A stretch of 64,000 nt of DNA from an uncultured Lachnospiraceae bacterium (lineage in GTDB: Bacteria; Bacillota; Clostridia; Lachnospirales; Lachnospiraceae). The notes beneath the pieces are model-generated. The model was not told the origin of the DNA. It worked only from the letters and a program-made list of their open reading frames with translations, and searched no databases. The position numbers were made by a program, and so were the translations under genes. The DNA is taken from assembly GCA_947166015.1 (NCBI GenBank), contig CAMVCQ010000001.1, positions 18,997 to 82,996 of the forward strand, given 5' to 3'. Position 1 is the first letter of the stretch; each line of letters opens with the position of its first letter. Shown in pieces: positions 10,417 to 21,488 of the stretch.

Positions 10417-11706
10417 GTGAATACATTTACCGAAAAAATCAAAAAAATACCAACCGAGTACTATATCATCCTTTTGACCATACTTGGATGCATAGTCGTG
10501 GTTTACTCATTTACGGGGCTTTGGCCGTGGAAAGAAAACCCATACAACTCGTATTCCCTTCAAGCTCAAGCGTGGCTTGACGGACATCTCGACCTGGGAC
10601 AGGACTATCCCTGGCTTGAGCTGGCTATATACGATGGGAAATATTTCGTGAGCTTCCCTCCTTTTCCAAGCTTTGTTTTGTTGCCATTCGCAATTCTTTT
10701 TAAGTCGGCAACGCCCGATCACTTCATCGCTCTTGCAGTAACCTGCATCGGTGCAATTTACGCCGCCAAAATATACAAAAAAGTATGCAAAAGCCTTCAA
10801 AGTATCATATTCTTTGTGTTATTTTTGTTTCTCGCTTCCGGCTTTGTTTTCATCGGTATCAACGGATATGTATGGTTCATTGCGCAAAATATGTGCTTTA
10901 CTCTGTCTTTGATGTCCATCTACTACGCACTCAAAGCCAAAGGTGGACTGAGCTTTTCACTTTGGGCGTGCGCTGTCGGCTGCAGACCAATGACCATCCT
11001 CTGGCTTCCGATACTTATAATGCTTGTTTACAGATCTGTTTACAGAGCATCAGCTGACGGCTCATACAAGCTGGATTTTGCAAAAAAAGTATCCTCATCT
11101 GAAGCACCTTTTATAAAAAAGGTAATCGCATTAATAAAAAACAGATGGTATTGGTGTGTTGGACCTGTTATTATCGCATCCGTTTATATGATATTAAATT
11201 ACAAAAGATTTGGGAACATTTTTGAATTCGGACACAACTATTTGCCGGAATTTACAAGTTCAGACTCCGGACAGTTTAGTATTTCATATCTATGGGAGAA
11301 TCTAAATAAATTGCTTCATTTTCCGGATATGAACCCTGAAAACGGAGCGATAGCATTCCCTAATGCAGAGGGCTTTGCTTTCTATATCGCAGCGCCTATT
11401 TTTCTTGTGATCATCGGTGTTTGGCTCTATGCCCTTTTGGGAAAAAGGAAGCACAGTACTGTTTTTTTGATCCTTGTTCCTATCATCACGGTTTGCCATG
11501 TAGTTTTCATATGTCTCCACAAAACTCTCGGAGGATGGGGTTTCGGAAACAGATATCTTTTGGACATCCTGCCGTGGCTGTATCTGTTTATGCTTGCATG
11601 GAAACCCAAAAATGAAAGCTTTGTCAAATGGATCACGCCGGTTGCTGTTTTTGGTTGCGCACTCAATCTGATAGGGACAGTGGCTGTTTATAATTACTGG
11701 ATATAG
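10417..11706 (+). CDS. Polytopic membrane protein, glycosyltransferase (GT-C/ArnT-like)
   Basis: About 10 TM segments, dolichyl-P-mannose mannosyltransferase-like N-terminus; GTG start with GGAGG upstream. Confidence 0.6.
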   Translation: MNTFTEKIKKIPTEYYIILLTILGCIVVVYSFTGLWPWKENPYNSYSLQAQAWLDGHLDLGQDYPWLELAIYDGKYFVSFPPFPSFVLLPFAILFKSATPDHFIALAVTCIGAIYAAKIYKKVCKSLQSIIFFVLFLFLASGFVFIGINGYVWFIAQNMCFTLSLMSIYYALKAKGGLSFSLWACAVGCRPMTILWLPILIMLVYRSVYRASADGSYKLDFAKKVSSSEAPFIKKVIALIKNRWYWCVGPVIIASVYMILNYKRFGNIFEFGHNYLPEFTSSDSGQFSISYLWENLNKLLHFPDMNPENGAIAFPNAEGFAFYIAAPIFLVIIGVWLYALLGKRKHSTVFLILVPIITVCHVVFICLHKTLGGWGFGNRYLLDILPWLYLFMLAWKPKNESFVKWITPVAVFGCALNLIGTVAVYNYWI

Positions 11707-11718
11707 ATTCCATTTTCT

Positions 11719-12591
11719 TTAATTAGTGATCAACTCCCAGTTATCATTATACATTTTTTTAATGTATTTGGGTACGGCGTCAAAATCTATAACAAGTTTT
11801 CCGTCATAGATAGCAACAGGGACTTTTTCACCAAACCGATACACTTTCATATCACAGTCGTTTTCAAAATCATAGACTGTGATTTTTGCATTTTGCGGAT
11901 CTACGATCCAGTATTCCCTTACATCAGCATCCGCATATTTTTGAAGCTTTTTTATCATATCCGTGCGACGGGTTGACGGCGATAATACCTCTACTATGAA
12001 ATCAGGTCCTTCTGTGACATTATGATAGTTTACTTTTTCCTCATCACAAATGACAAAAACATCCGGCTGAACCATTGTTTTATCATCTTTGAATATATCA
12101 AGTCTCACATCCGTCGGTGCACAAAACGGAATACAATCACCATTATTGGACTGTATATAATTATAAATCTGATTAAAAATAAATCCAACCATGTGTTGAT
12201 GAACCGCGTTTGGCGCCGACATATCATAAAACACTCCATCTATAAGTTCAACTCTTCTGTCATCAGGCACGCGATAATAGTCTTCAACAGTATATGTACC
12301 CTGTCGTCGAAATGGCTCACTACTTCCCGGTTCAAAAGCAGGTTCTTGTGCCAGAGATTTGCCGTAATCAACCGCTGGCTCACCTATGCGCATCCCCCCG
12401 GGCTTTTGTATTATATGATCATAACGAATAAAAACCGTACTAAGCTGCCTCAGCGTGTCCTCTCGTGGTCTTTTGGTTACGCCACTAAATATTTTTTGAA
12501 CCGTACTCAACGGAACTTTTGTCCTGGCAGCTATTGTTTCACAACTAAGTCCCATTTCTTTTTTCGCTTTTTTCATTTCACTCAAATTCAT
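11719..12591 (-). CDS. XRE-type HTH domain fused to Uma2-family (DUF820) PD-(D/E)XK endonuclease domain
   Basis: N-term MNLSEMKKAKKEMGLSCETIAARTKVPLSTVQKIFSG (HTH); C-term VELIDGVFYDM...QPDVFVICDEE...GPDFIVEVLSPSTRRTDMIKKLQKYADADVREYWIVDP (Uma2). Confidence 0.88.
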   Translation of the reverse strand: MNLSEMKKAKKEMGLSCETIAARTKVPLSTVQKIFSGVTKRPREDTLRQLSTVFIRYDHIIQKPGGMRIGEPAVDYGKSLAQEPAFEPGSSEPFRRQGTYTVEDYYRVPDDRRVELIDGVFYDMSAPNAVHQHMVGFIFNQIYNYIQSNNGDCIPFCAPTDVRLDIFKDDKTMVQPDVFVICDEEKVNYHNVTEGPDFIVEVLSPSTRRTDMIKKLQKYADADVREYWIVDPQNAKITVYDFENDCDMKVYRFGEKVPVAIYDGKLVIDFDAVPKYIKKMYNDNWELITN

Positions 12592-12675
12592 AGCGCGCCA
12601 CCTCCCTCGTATCATTTCTAACCATAATTTTACCGTTTTTATTCCGCATTGTCAATATTCATTCCATATTTTTGC

Positions 12676-12712
12676 AAAAAAAAGAGAGCCGAAACAGTCT
12701 CCGGCTCTCTTA
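12676..12712 (-). terminator. Rho-independent terminator downstream of carB
   Basis: Minus strand AAGAGAGCCG-GAGACTGTTT-CGGCTCTCTT followed by a T tract. Confidence 0.88.
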
Positions 12713-12790
12713 CTGATTATTTCTGTATTTCCGATACAATCAATGAGAACTTATCGCTCTCAAAATCTACACTCACTTATCTCACTGACA

Positions 12791-15700
12791 TCATCTGACT
12801 ATCAAACTATGCAACTGCTGTAGAGATCTCATCTCTCCGGTTCCATGCTCTTTTACATACTTGATTCCTTCAGCTGATGCTCTGGCTGCTGCCATAGTAG
12901 TCAGATACGGAACTTTTGCTTTGATTGCTGCTTTTCTTAAGTATGAATCATCGTGAACGCTGTCTTTTCCGACAGGTGAATTGATGACTAATGCAACCTC
13001 TCCGTTTGTGATGATATCTTTTGTATTTGGTCTTCCTTCATATAGCTTTTTCACAAGTTCCGCAGGAATTCCTGCCTCAGTGATAAGCTCATATGTTTTT
13101 CCGGTAGCAACAATATCAAATCCCGCTTCATTGAATAGCTTTGCAACCTCTACAACTTCTTCTTTGTCCTTGCGGTTTACTGAGATAAGCACCTTGCCTG
13201 ATAGCGGAAGCTTTGATCCAACTCCCTCCTGAGCCTTGAAGTATGCTTCTCCGTAGGAAGATGAAAGCCCCAAAACCTCTCCGGTAGATCTCATCTCAGG
13301 TCCAAGCAGAGGATCGACCTCCTGGAACATATTGAATGGGAACGCTGCTTCTTTCACACCATAATACGGTATCTCACCTTCTTTTAAGCTCTGGATAGGT
13401 GACGGCTTACCGGTTATCTCTGCGGTGATGATCTCAGTTGCAAGCGGTACCATACGGATATTGCAAACCTTTGATACAAGAGGAACTGTTCTTGATGCTC
13501 TCGGGTTTGCTTCCAAAACATACACAGTGTCGTTTTCTATAGCGTACTGCATATTCATAAGTCCCTGAACATGCATTTCTTCGGCTATTTTTCTCGTATA
13601 CTCTTTGATTATCTTGACATTTTTCTCTGAAATATGTACTGACGGAAGGATGCACGCCGAATCTCCGGAATGAACTCCCGCGAGCTCTATATGCTCCATA
13701 ACAGCAGGAACAAATGCATGTCCTCCGTCTGCGATAGCGTCTGCTTCGCACTCCATAGCGTGATTGAGGAACCTGTCGATAAGTATCGGTCTGTCAGGTG
13801 TCACGCCAACTGCTGCGTTCATATACTCTTCCATAGCGTTGTCATCATATACGATTTCCATTCCACGACCTCCAAGGACGTAGGACGGACGCACCATAAC
13901 AGGATATCCGATCTTTTTTGCGATCTGTTTTGCTTCTTCTGCATCAACAGCCATTCCTGACTCAGGCATCGGTATGCCGAGCTTATCCATCATTGCTCTA
14001 AACTGATCTCTGTCCTCAGCAAGATCGATAACAGACGGTGATGTTCCAAGTATCTTGACTCCGTTTTTCTCAAGCTCTGCAGCGATATTTAACGGTGTCT
14101 GGCCACCGAACTGTGCGATCACTCCAACAGGTTTCTCCTTGTGATAGATGCTGAGCACATCCTCTGTTGTGAGCGGCTCGAAATAAAGCTTATCAGATGT
14201 ATCATAGTCAGTTGATACCGTTTCAGGGTTGCAGTTTACTATGATGGTTTCAAATCCAAGTTTTTTGAGCGCCATCGCAGCGTGAACGCAACAATAATCA
14301 AACTCGATTCCCTGTCCAATACGGTTTGGTCCTCCGCCGAGGATCATTATTTTTTGTTTATCAGTATTTACAGGGTTTTTGTCCTCTGAATTATAAGTCG
14401 AATAATAATAAGCGCTGTCCTCAGTTCCGCTTACATGAACGCCCTCCCAGGCTTCCTCCACACCAAGGGAAATCCTTTTGTTTCTGATATCCTCTTCGGG
14501 GATGTCGAGTATCTGGCTGAGGTATTTGTCTGAAAATCCATCTTTTTTGGCCTGTATGAGTTTATCGTCAGCTGGCATACTTCCTTTGCCTGCTATCAAT
14601 GCTTCCTCTTCGTCGACAAGCTCTTTCATCTGCTCGATGAAATATTTTTTTACGTGTGTCAGATCGTGGATCTCATCTATGGTAGCACCCTTACGAAGTG
14701 CCTCATACATCACAAAATGTCTCTCGCTCGATGGAGTGATAAGCTTTTTGAGCAATTCATCCTTTGAAAGCGTATCAAAATCTTTGGCGTGACCAAGTCC
14801 ATAGCGTCCTGTCTCGAGACTTCTGATCGCCTTCTGAAATGCTTCTTTGTAGTTTTTTCCGATACTCATAACCTCGCCTACCGCACGCATCTGAGTACCG
14901 AGTTTGTCCTCGATCCCTTTGAATTTTTCAAATGCCCATCTGGCAAACTTGATAACAACATAGTCACCATCAGGATAATACTTATCAAGTGTTCCGTATT
15001 TTCCGCAAGGAATATCCTTGAGCGTAAGTCCCGTAGCAAGCATCGCCGATACAAGCGCGATCGGGAATCCCGTTGCTTTTGAAGCAAGAGCAGATGACCT
15101 TGATGTACGGGGATTTATCTCTATAACTATGATCCTGTCTGAAACAGGGTCGTGTGCAAACTGAACATTGGTACCACCGATAACCTGAACGGCATCAACA
15201 ATTTTGTACGCCTGCTCCTGAAGCTTTTTCTGTGTTTCCTCTGATATGGTGAGCATCGGTGCTGAACAGAAAGAATCACCTGTATGCACACCCATAGGGT
15301 CTATGTTTTCGATGAAGCAAACTGTGATCTTGTTCCCTTCCGAGTCACGGACGACCTCAAGCTCAAGCTCCTCCCAACCAAGGATTGATTCTTCAACCAG
15401 AACCTGTCCCACAAGAGATGCCTGAAGTCCTCTTGCGCAGACAACCTGAAGCTCTTCCTTGTTGTATACGAGCCCGCCGCCGGCTCCACCCATAGTGTAT
15501 GCCGGGCGAAGTACAACAGGGTATCCGAGATCATCGGCTATCTTTAATGCCTCATCAACGCTATATGCAACCTCACTTCTGGCCATCTCGATACCGAGAC
15601 TGTCCATCGTGTGTTTAAACTCGATTCGATCCTCTCCTCGCTCGATAGCATCTACCTGGACACCTATTACCTCGACTCCGTATTTTTCGAGTATTCCTTT

Positions 15701-16012
15701 TTGATTGAGCTCGGAACACAGATTGAGTCCTGACTGCCCTCCAAGGTTCGGAAGCAATGCATCCGGTCTTTCCTGTGCTATGATCTGCTCAAGTCTGTCG
15801 ACATTGAGCGGTTCGATGTAAGTAACATCTGCAATCTCAGGATCTGTCATGATAGTCGCAGGATTGGAGTTGACCAATACGATCTCGTACCCAAGCTTTC
15901 TAAGCGCTTTGCATGCTTGAGTTCCCGAGTAATCAAACTCACATGCCTGACCGATAACTATCGGACCTGACCCAATTATCAGTACCTTTTTTAAATCTGT
16001 TCGTTTTGCCAT
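12791..16012 (-). CDS. carB: Carbamoyl-phosphate synthase large subunit
   Basis: 1073 aa, duplicated ATP-grasp halves (KVLIIGSGPIVIGQACEFDYSG, KIMILGGGPNRIGQGIEFDYCC). Confidence 0.97.
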   Translation of the reverse strand: MAKRTDLKKVLIIGSGPIVIGQACEFDYSGTQACKALRKLGYEIVLVNSNPATIMTDPEIADVTYIEPLNVDRLEQIIAQERPDALLPNLGGQSGLNLCSELNQKGILEKYGVEVIGVQVDAIERGEDRIEFKHTMDSLGIEMARSEVAYSVDEALKIADDLGYPVVLRPAYTMGGAGGGLVYNKEELQVVCARGLQASLVGQVLVEESILGWEELELEVVRDSEGNKITVCFIENIDPMGVHTGDSFCSAPMLTISEETQKKLQEQAYKIVDAVQVIGGTNVQFAHDPVSDRIIVIEINPRTSRSSALASKATGFPIALVSAMLATGLTLKDIPCGKYGTLDKYYPDGDYVVIKFARWAFEKFKGIEDKLGTQMRAVGEVMSIGKNYKEAFQKAIRSLETGRYGLGHAKDFDTLSKDELLKKLITPSSERHFVMYEALRKGATIDEIHDLTHVKKYFIEQMKELVDEEEALIAGKGSMPADDKLIQAKKDGFSDKYLSQILDIPEEDIRNKRISLGVEEAWEGVHVSGTEDSAYYYSTYNSEDKNPVNTDKQKIMILGGGPNRIGQGIEFDYCCVHAAMALKKLGFETIIVNCNPETVSTDYDTSDKLYFEPLTTEDVLSIYHKEKPVGVIAQFGGQTPLNIAAELEKNGVKILGTSPSVIDLAEDRDQFRAMMDKLGIPMPESGMAVDAEEAKQIAKKIGYPVMVRPSYVLGGRGMEIVYDDNAMEEYMNAAVGVTPDRPILIDRFLNHAMECEADAIADGGHAFVPAVMEHIELAGVHSGDSACILPSVHISEKNVKIIKEYTRKIAEEMHVQGLMNMQYAIENDTVYVLEANPRASRTVPLVSKVCNIRMVPLATEIITAEITGKPSPIQSLKEGEIPYYGVKEAAFPFNMFQEVDPLLGPEMRSTGEVLGLSSSYGEAYFKAQEGVGSKLPLSGKVLISVNRKDKEEVVEVAKLFNEAGFDIVATGKTYELITEAGIPAELVKKLYEGRPNTKDIITNGEVALVINSPVGKDSVHDDSYLRKAAIKAKVPYLTTMAAARASAEGIKYVKEHGTGEMRSLQQLHSLIVR

Positions 16013-16112
16013 TTTTCACCTCACACATACATTTATATTCTATTTTTATTATTCTTGTCTGATTTCTACTGTTTCTTCGGATTATGCACTCTTTCCGTAT
16101 TATACCACTTTT

Positions 16113-17399
16113 TCACATCGATGCAAGTATTTTTTCTGCACTGACGATACGAACGCAGAGTGTGAAAAGCTCCGCTGCCATACGAAGGTCCTCAAGTGTC
16201 GGGTATGTCGGTGCCACACGGATGTTTGTGTCCTTTGGGTCGTTGTGATACGGCCAGGTTGCACCCGCTTCTGTCATTTTTACTCCCGCTTTTTTGGCCA
16301 TATGCACAACTTCCTTTGCGCAGCCTTCCATAGTCTCAAAGCTTATGAAGTACCCTCCCACAGGTCTTGTCCACTCTCCGATATCAAGCCCCAAAAGGTT
16401 TCTGTCAAAGCAGTCAAGCACAGCCTCGAATTTTGGTCTGATCACATCAGCGTGCTTTCTCATATGATCTACCATGCCGGATATATCCTTGAAAAATCTC
16501 ACGTGACGAAGCTGATTCACCTTGTCGTGTCCTATAGTCTGACGTGAAAGCTGTTTCAGGATATCCTCAAGGTTATTTGGCGAGGTCGCAAGAGATGCGA
16601 TACCGCTTCCCGGGAATGTGATCTTTGATGTTGATGCAAATTTATATACAAGGTCCGGATTTCCTGCTTTTTTACACTCGGCAAGTATCTCCGGGATAAA
16701 TGCCCTGTCGTGGTCATACAAATGGTGTATACCGTATGCGTTGTCCCAGAATATACGAAAATCAGGCGCTGCCGGCTTCAAATGGGCAAATCTGTAAACT
16801 GTCTCTTTGGAGTAAGTATACCCCTGAGGGTTTGAGTACTTCGGCACACACCAGATTCCTTTGATCGCATCATCTTTTGATACAAGGTCTTCGACCATAT
16901 CCATATCCGGGCCGTCTTCAGTCATCGGAACCGGTATCATCTCTATCCCAAAATACTCTGTGATCGCAAAATGTCTGTCGTATCCCGGCGACGGGCAGAG
17001 GAATTTCACCTTGTCAAGCTTGCACCATGGCGTGTTTCCGAGGATTCCATGTGTCATAGCTCTTGAAACCGTATCATACATAACGTTTAGCGATGAGTTT
17101 CCATATATGATTATGTTGTCGGGGTTGTTTTCCATCATATCCCCGATAAGTACTTTTGCCTCTTCTATACCATCGATAACGCCGTAGTTTCGACAGTCCG
17201 TACCATCCTCGCAGCTCAAATCCACAGAAGAATTCAGCGCATCCATCATCCCCATGGAAAGGTCTAACTGCTCCTTGCACGGCTTACCTCTGCTCATATC
17301 CAAATGCAGATCCATAAGTCTGTATCTCTCGTATTCTTCTCTTACATACTCAAGTTCCTTTTCGAGCTCCTCTTTTGTCATTTCAGTGTAAGCTTTCAT
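16113..17399 (-). CDS. PLP-dependent aminotransferase (Aminotran_MocR / aspartate aminotransferase type)
   Basis: LDMSRGKPCKEQLDLSMGM, NYGVIDGIEEAK, CVPKYSNPQGYTYS, FASTSKITFPGSG. Confidence 0.85.
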   Translation of the reverse strand: MKAYTEMTKEELEKELEYVREEYERYRLMDLHLDMSRGKPCKEQLDLSMGMMDALNSSVDLSCEDGTDCRNYGVIDGIEEAKVLIGDMMENNPDNIIIYGNSSLNVMYDTVSRAMTHGILGNTPWCKLDKVKFLCPSPGYDRHFAITEYFGIEMIPVPMTEDGPDMDMVEDLVSKDDAIKGIWCVPKYSNPQGYTYSKETVYRFAHLKPAAPDFRIFWDNAYGIHHLYDHDRAFIPEILAECKKAGNPDLVYKFASTSKITFPGSGIASLATSPNNLEDILKQLSRQTIGHDKVNQLRHVRFFKDISGMVDHMRKHADVIRPKFEAVLDCFDRNLLGLDIGEWTRPVGGYFISFETMEGCAKEVVHMAKKAGVKMTEAGATWPYHNDPKDTNIRVAPTYPTLEDLRMAAELFTLCVRIVSAEKILASM

Positions 17400-17453
17400 A
17401 GTTTCCCTCCATTTTTCTTTCTATATAAAAATGTCTGCTTCGTTTTGTATCTG

Positions 17454-19622
17454 CTAGAAATCTATACTCTTCCAAACGATTGCTCCGTTCGGGCCTATCT
17501 TTACTCGGATCTTTCCTTCATCAGATCTCACGGATTCGAGCCTGAGTGTATATCCGTTATTGTCGGTATACATCATACGGACCATGTTTTGTCCGTCTTT
17601 CAATCCGACCCTCCAGGCATCAAGCTCTATCTCCCGTTCATACCCGTCAACCTGAACAGCTACGATCACGCTTTCTTTGTCATCGTATCTTCCGTAAGCG
17701 ATAAGTCCCGGCTCGCTCAAAAGATATATGACCGTTCCTGTTTTGAAAACCTCATAGTCTTTGTGGATACGTATCATCTCTTTGTGGAAGCTGAGCATCT
17801 CTTTGTCTTCCCTGCCCCAGGGATATGTTCTCCTGCTATCAGGATCCGTCCATCCGCAGAGCCCCGCCTCATCTCCGTAGTACACCGTCGGTGCGCCTCT
17901 CCAAGTCATCTGTATCACCACGGCCTGACGCATGATAGCGGGTTTAATGTTGTATTCGGCGGCCATCGGTCCCGCAAAAGCAGTTCGTCCCGGTGTAAAG
18001 TTCGTCCTTGTCAAAAACCTTGAATGGTCGTGGTTTGAAAGCTCATTCATCGCTACCTGCAAAGACTGTATCGGCATCCTTGCATTATAATTAGTCATAG
18101 CCGCGAAAAATGCATTGTTATCACCTCTGAGCTCTGGCTTATAAACATCGCTGTGCTTATCCATCCCTGTCAAAAACCACGATACCGGCTCCATGAAAGC
18201 ATCATAATTCATAACAGAGTCCCACTGATCACCACCAAGCCACCTTGAGGGATCCCCATAGTGTTCCGCAAGTATCAGGGCATCAGGGTTTATACCTTTT
18301 ACTGTTTTTCTGAAATCGCGCCAAAATTTGTGGTTAAAGTCCTCTGTATGTCCCAGATCCGCTGCCACATCAAGTCTCCATCCGTCCACGTTGTACGGCG
18401 GAGAAAGCCATTTTGCGGCAATCCTGAGGATGTAGTGATAAAGCTTTTCCGATTCCTCATAGTTCAGCTTCGGAAGCGTATCGTTTCCCCACCACGCATC
18501 ATAGCAGTTATTGTCCGGCCATTCACCCTTGCTCTGAAACTTGAAAAATGAATTGTACGGACTGTCCTCGCTTATGTATGCACCATCCTCGTAGCTTCCC
18601 TGGGATTTGTATATTTTTTCTCTGTCCATCCATTTATTGAATGAACCGCAGTGGTTGAAAACGCCGTCAAGGATGACCTTCATCCCTCTTTTGTGGACCT
18701 CCTCCACAAATCTCGCAAAGTATTCGTTGCTCTTTTCGAGGTTGTCCGGATCTGCCACTCTTTTTATATACTTAGTAGCTTTGGAATTATCAAGCTCACC
18801 CTCCTCTAGCGGCTCTCCACCGTCATTGTTTATGATAGTAAAGTGAGGATCCACATGATCATAATCCTGTGTATCGTATTTGTGATTGGACGGCGACACA
18901 AAAATGGGATTGAGATACAACACCTCAACTCCCAGTTCAGCGAGATAATCAAGTTTTTTCAATACACCGTTTAAGTCACCACCGTAGAAGTTTCTCACAT
19001 CCATAGAAGAAGGAAGCTTGTGCCAGTCATCCACATGCTTTACCTGCTCACCGATATAAGAATACTCCCCGCTTACGACATCATTTCCGGTGTTTCCGTT
19101 GTAGAACCTGTCTACAAAGATCTGATACATGACAGCGCCTTTTGCCCATTCCGGGGTGTAGAATCCCGGAAAAATAGTATGGTTGAAATAACTGTCAACC
19201 ACATCAACATCGCCTTTTCTGTTGAAGTAGACTGTCTCTTTGCCTTTGGAAATCTCAAAAAAATACGATACTCTGCTTTTGTCTACAGAAAAACTCGTCT
19301 CATAGAAATCAAAATACTTGGTAGCCATGGGAACATTTTTCCTCATGGGATATGGTTTGCCGTCAACAATGGCTGTGACGGTGTCCACATCCTCTCTGCC
19401 TACCCTGATCCTGATCGTGACATTAGAAAAAATATCCGGCTCCGGCGGAAATATGTAATTCGGCGATCCGTCAGAAAAAATAGCAAGACGGTTGATAGGC
19501 TTTCGCTCATCAACCATACTTTTCATGACGGGTGTTCCGGAATACGGAATCGCGCCGGCCAGCGGATCCCGACTCTCGTCTCCGGAATCATTCCCTGCTC
19601 TAAGATTGCTCTCAGTAAGCAT
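17454..19622 (-). CDS. Glycoside hydrolase family 13 (neopullulanase/alpha-amylase-like)
   Basis: GH13 motifs VILDGVFNHCG, GWRLDVAADLG, LILAEHYGDPSRW, NELSNHDHSR; N-terminal carbohydrate-binding-like domain. Confidence 0.9.
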   Translation of the reverse strand: MLTESNLRAGNDSGDESRDPLAGAIPYSGTPVMKSMVDERKPINRLAIFSDGSPNYIFPPEPDIFSNVTIRIRVGREDVDTVTAIVDGKPYPMRKNVPMATKYFDFYETSFSVDKSRVSYFFEISKGKETVYFNRKGDVDVVDSYFNHTIFPGFYTPEWAKGAVMYQIFVDRFYNGNTGNDVVSGEYSYIGEQVKHVDDWHKLPSSMDVRNFYGGDLNGVLKKLDYLAELGVEVLYLNPIFVSPSNHKYDTQDYDHVDPHFTIINNDGGEPLEEGELDNSKATKYIKRVADPDNLEKSNEYFARFVEEVHKRGMKVILDGVFNHCGSFNKWMDREKIYKSQGSYEDGAYISEDSPYNSFFKFQSKGEWPDNNCYDAWWGNDTLPKLNYEESEKLYHYILRIAAKWLSPPYNVDGWRLDVAADLGHTEDFNHKFWRDFRKTVKGINPDALILAEHYGDPSRWLGGDQWDSVMNYDAFMEPVSWFLTGMDKHSDVYKPELRGDNNAFFAAMTNYNARMPIQSLQVAMNELSNHDHSRFLTRTNFTPGRTAFAGPMAAEYNIKPAIMRQAVVIQMTWRGAPTVYYGDEAGLCGWTDPDSRRTYPWGREDKEMLSFHKEMIRIHKDYEVFKTGTVIYLLSEPGLIAYGRYDDKESVIVAVQVDGYEREIELDAWRVGLKDGQNMVRMMYTDNNGYTLRLESVRSDEGKIRVKIGPNGAIVWKSIDF

Positions 19623-19652
19623 AGTGCCCCTTTTTCCTTTCCGTCAAAAACT

Positions 19653-21485
19653 TCAGCCTTCGACTGTCTGTGTTTCTTCAAATAATGCTTCGAACTCATC
19701 TCTTCCGATTCTTTCCTTCTCTATCAGAAGCTCCGCGATCCTGTGAAGCAGATCGATATTGTCTTTGAGTATTTTTGTCGCTTTTTCATAGCACTCATCG
19801 ATGATCCTTTTCACTTCACGATCGATGATCTCGGATGTGCCTTCACTGAAGTTTTTCGTATGTCCGATCTCACGACCGATAAATACTTCATCATCGGATG
19901 TTGAATAATTGATCATACCCAACTCATCCGAAAAACCGTACTTGGTGACCATATCTCTGGCAGCTTCCGTTGCCTGTCTGATATCCATGGACGCGCCCGT
20001 AGTCACATCCTCAAGTATCAATCCCTCTGCTATACGACCACCAAGCGATACAATGATGTTTTGCAGCATCCTGCCCTTGGTCATATACATCTCGTCTTTT
20101 TCAGGTAGAGGCATCGTGTATCCGCCCGCACCCTGTCCGGTCGGGATAACAGAAACCGCATACACCGGTCCTACATCAGGAAGCACATGGAAGAGTATCG
20201 CATGCCCGGCCTCGTGAAAAGCCGTGATCCTTTTGTCTTTTTCCGATATGATCTTGCTTTTTTTCTCGGTTCCTATTCCGACTTTTATAAATGATTTTTT
20301 GATATCTTCTTCGTTTACAAATGCCCTGTTGTCCCTTGCTGCATTGATAGCTGATTCGTTGAGGAGGTTCTCAAGGTCTGCTCCGACGAATCCCGCTGTT
20401 GTCCTTGCTATCTCGTTCAAATCGACATTGTCTGCAAGCGGTTTATTTTTTGCGTGTACTTTGAGTATCTCTTCTCTCGCCCTGACATCAGGTGATCCCA
20501 CATATATCTTTCTGTCAAACCTTCCGGGTCTGAGGATAGCCGGATCAAGGATATCCACACGGTTTGTAGCCGCCATCACGATGATGCCTTCGTTTTCTCC
20601 GAATCCGTCCATCTCTACAAGGAGCTGATTTAGTGTCTGCTCACGCTCGTCGTGTCCACCGCCGAGTCCTGAACCTCTGCGTCTGGCGACCGCGTCGATC
20701 TCGTCTATAAACACGATACAGGGCGAATGCTTTTTGGCTTCTTCAAAAAGATCCCTTACTCTCGAGGCTCCGACACCTACGAACATCTCTACAAAATCAG
20801 ATCCTGATATGCTGAAAAACGGCACTCCCGCTTCTCCTGCCACTGACTTCGCAAGCAAGGTTTTTCCTGTTCCCGGAGGACCCACAAGTATGATACCTTT
20901 CGGTATACGGGCTCCGAGCTTGGTGTATTTTTCAGGGGCTTCAAGGAAGTCAACAACCTCTTCGAGCTGCTCTTTTTCCTCATAGAGCCCTGCCACATCT
21001 TCAAATGTTTTTTTCTTTTCGTCCGGTGAAGTCATACGGGCGCGGCTTTTGCCGAAATTCATCATCGCTCCGCCGCCACCGCCACCGGCTGCGCTCTGTC
21101 CGCTCATCAGACTGAACAAAAGCAGGATGAGTATAAATCCAAATACATACGGAAGCATCTCAAGGTACCATGGAGTTCTCGAAACGTCCTCGACCGTGAT
21201 CGATGTCACTCCCGCATTTTTCAGTTCTTTTATCGCTTCGTTTACATCCGATACATAGAGCTTTTGCTCAACCCCTTTGTTTGTGTGTATCAAAAGCTGT
21301 CCCGTCGGGACCTCCGTGTTTTGCTCTACCGTTACTGACGATATGTTTTTCGCCTTCAGATCCTGTTGGTACTTGCTGTATGTATAGCCGTCCTTGTCAA
21401 GTCTGCCGCTATACAGTGAGGTTCCCACCAATATCGCTATAACCGCGATAACCAGTATCAGGAAACCATATCCTCTTGAACTCAT
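19653..21485 (-). CDS. ftsH: ATP-dependent zinc metalloprotease FtsH
   Basis: [15 protein letters not shown] region, HEAGH zinc motif. Confidence 0.97.
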   Translation of the reverse strand: MSSRGYGFLILVIAVIAILVGTSLYSGRLDKDGYTYSKYQQDLKAKNISSVTVEQNTEVPTGQLLIHTNKGVEQKLYVSDVNEAIKELKNAGVTSITVEDVSRTPWYLEMLPYVFGFILILLLFSLMSGQSAAGGGGGGAMMNFGKSRARMTSPDEKKKTFEDVAGLYEEKEQLEEVVDFLEAPEKYTKLGARIPKGIILVGPPGTGKTLLAKSVAGEAGVPFFSISGSDFVEMFVGVGASRVRDLFEEAKKHSPCIVFIDEIDAVARRRGSGLGGGHDEREQTLNQLLVEMDGFGENEGIIVMAATNRVDILDPAILRPGRFDRKIYVGSPDVRAREEILKVHAKNKPLADNVDLNEIARTTAGFVGADLENLLNESAINAARDNRAFVNEEDIKKSFIKVGIGTEKKSKIISEKDKRITAFHEAGHAILFHVLPDVGPVYAVSVIPTGQGAGGYTMPLPEKDEMYMTKGRMLQNIIVSLGGRIAEGLILEDVTTGASMDIRQATEAARDMVTKYGFSDELGMINYSTSDDEVFIGREIGHTKNFSEGTSEIIDREVKRIIDECYEKATKILKDNIDLLHRIAELLIEKERIGRDEFEALFEETQTVEG

Positions 21486-21488
21486 GAA

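Noticed and set aside
12022-12621. 199-aa plus-strand ORF
   Set aside because: Antisense to the HTH-Uma2 gene; no coding features.
17304-18023. 239-aa plus-strand ORF, and similarly 19020..19685
   Set aside because: Antisense to the GH13 gene and its flank; composition looks non-coding.
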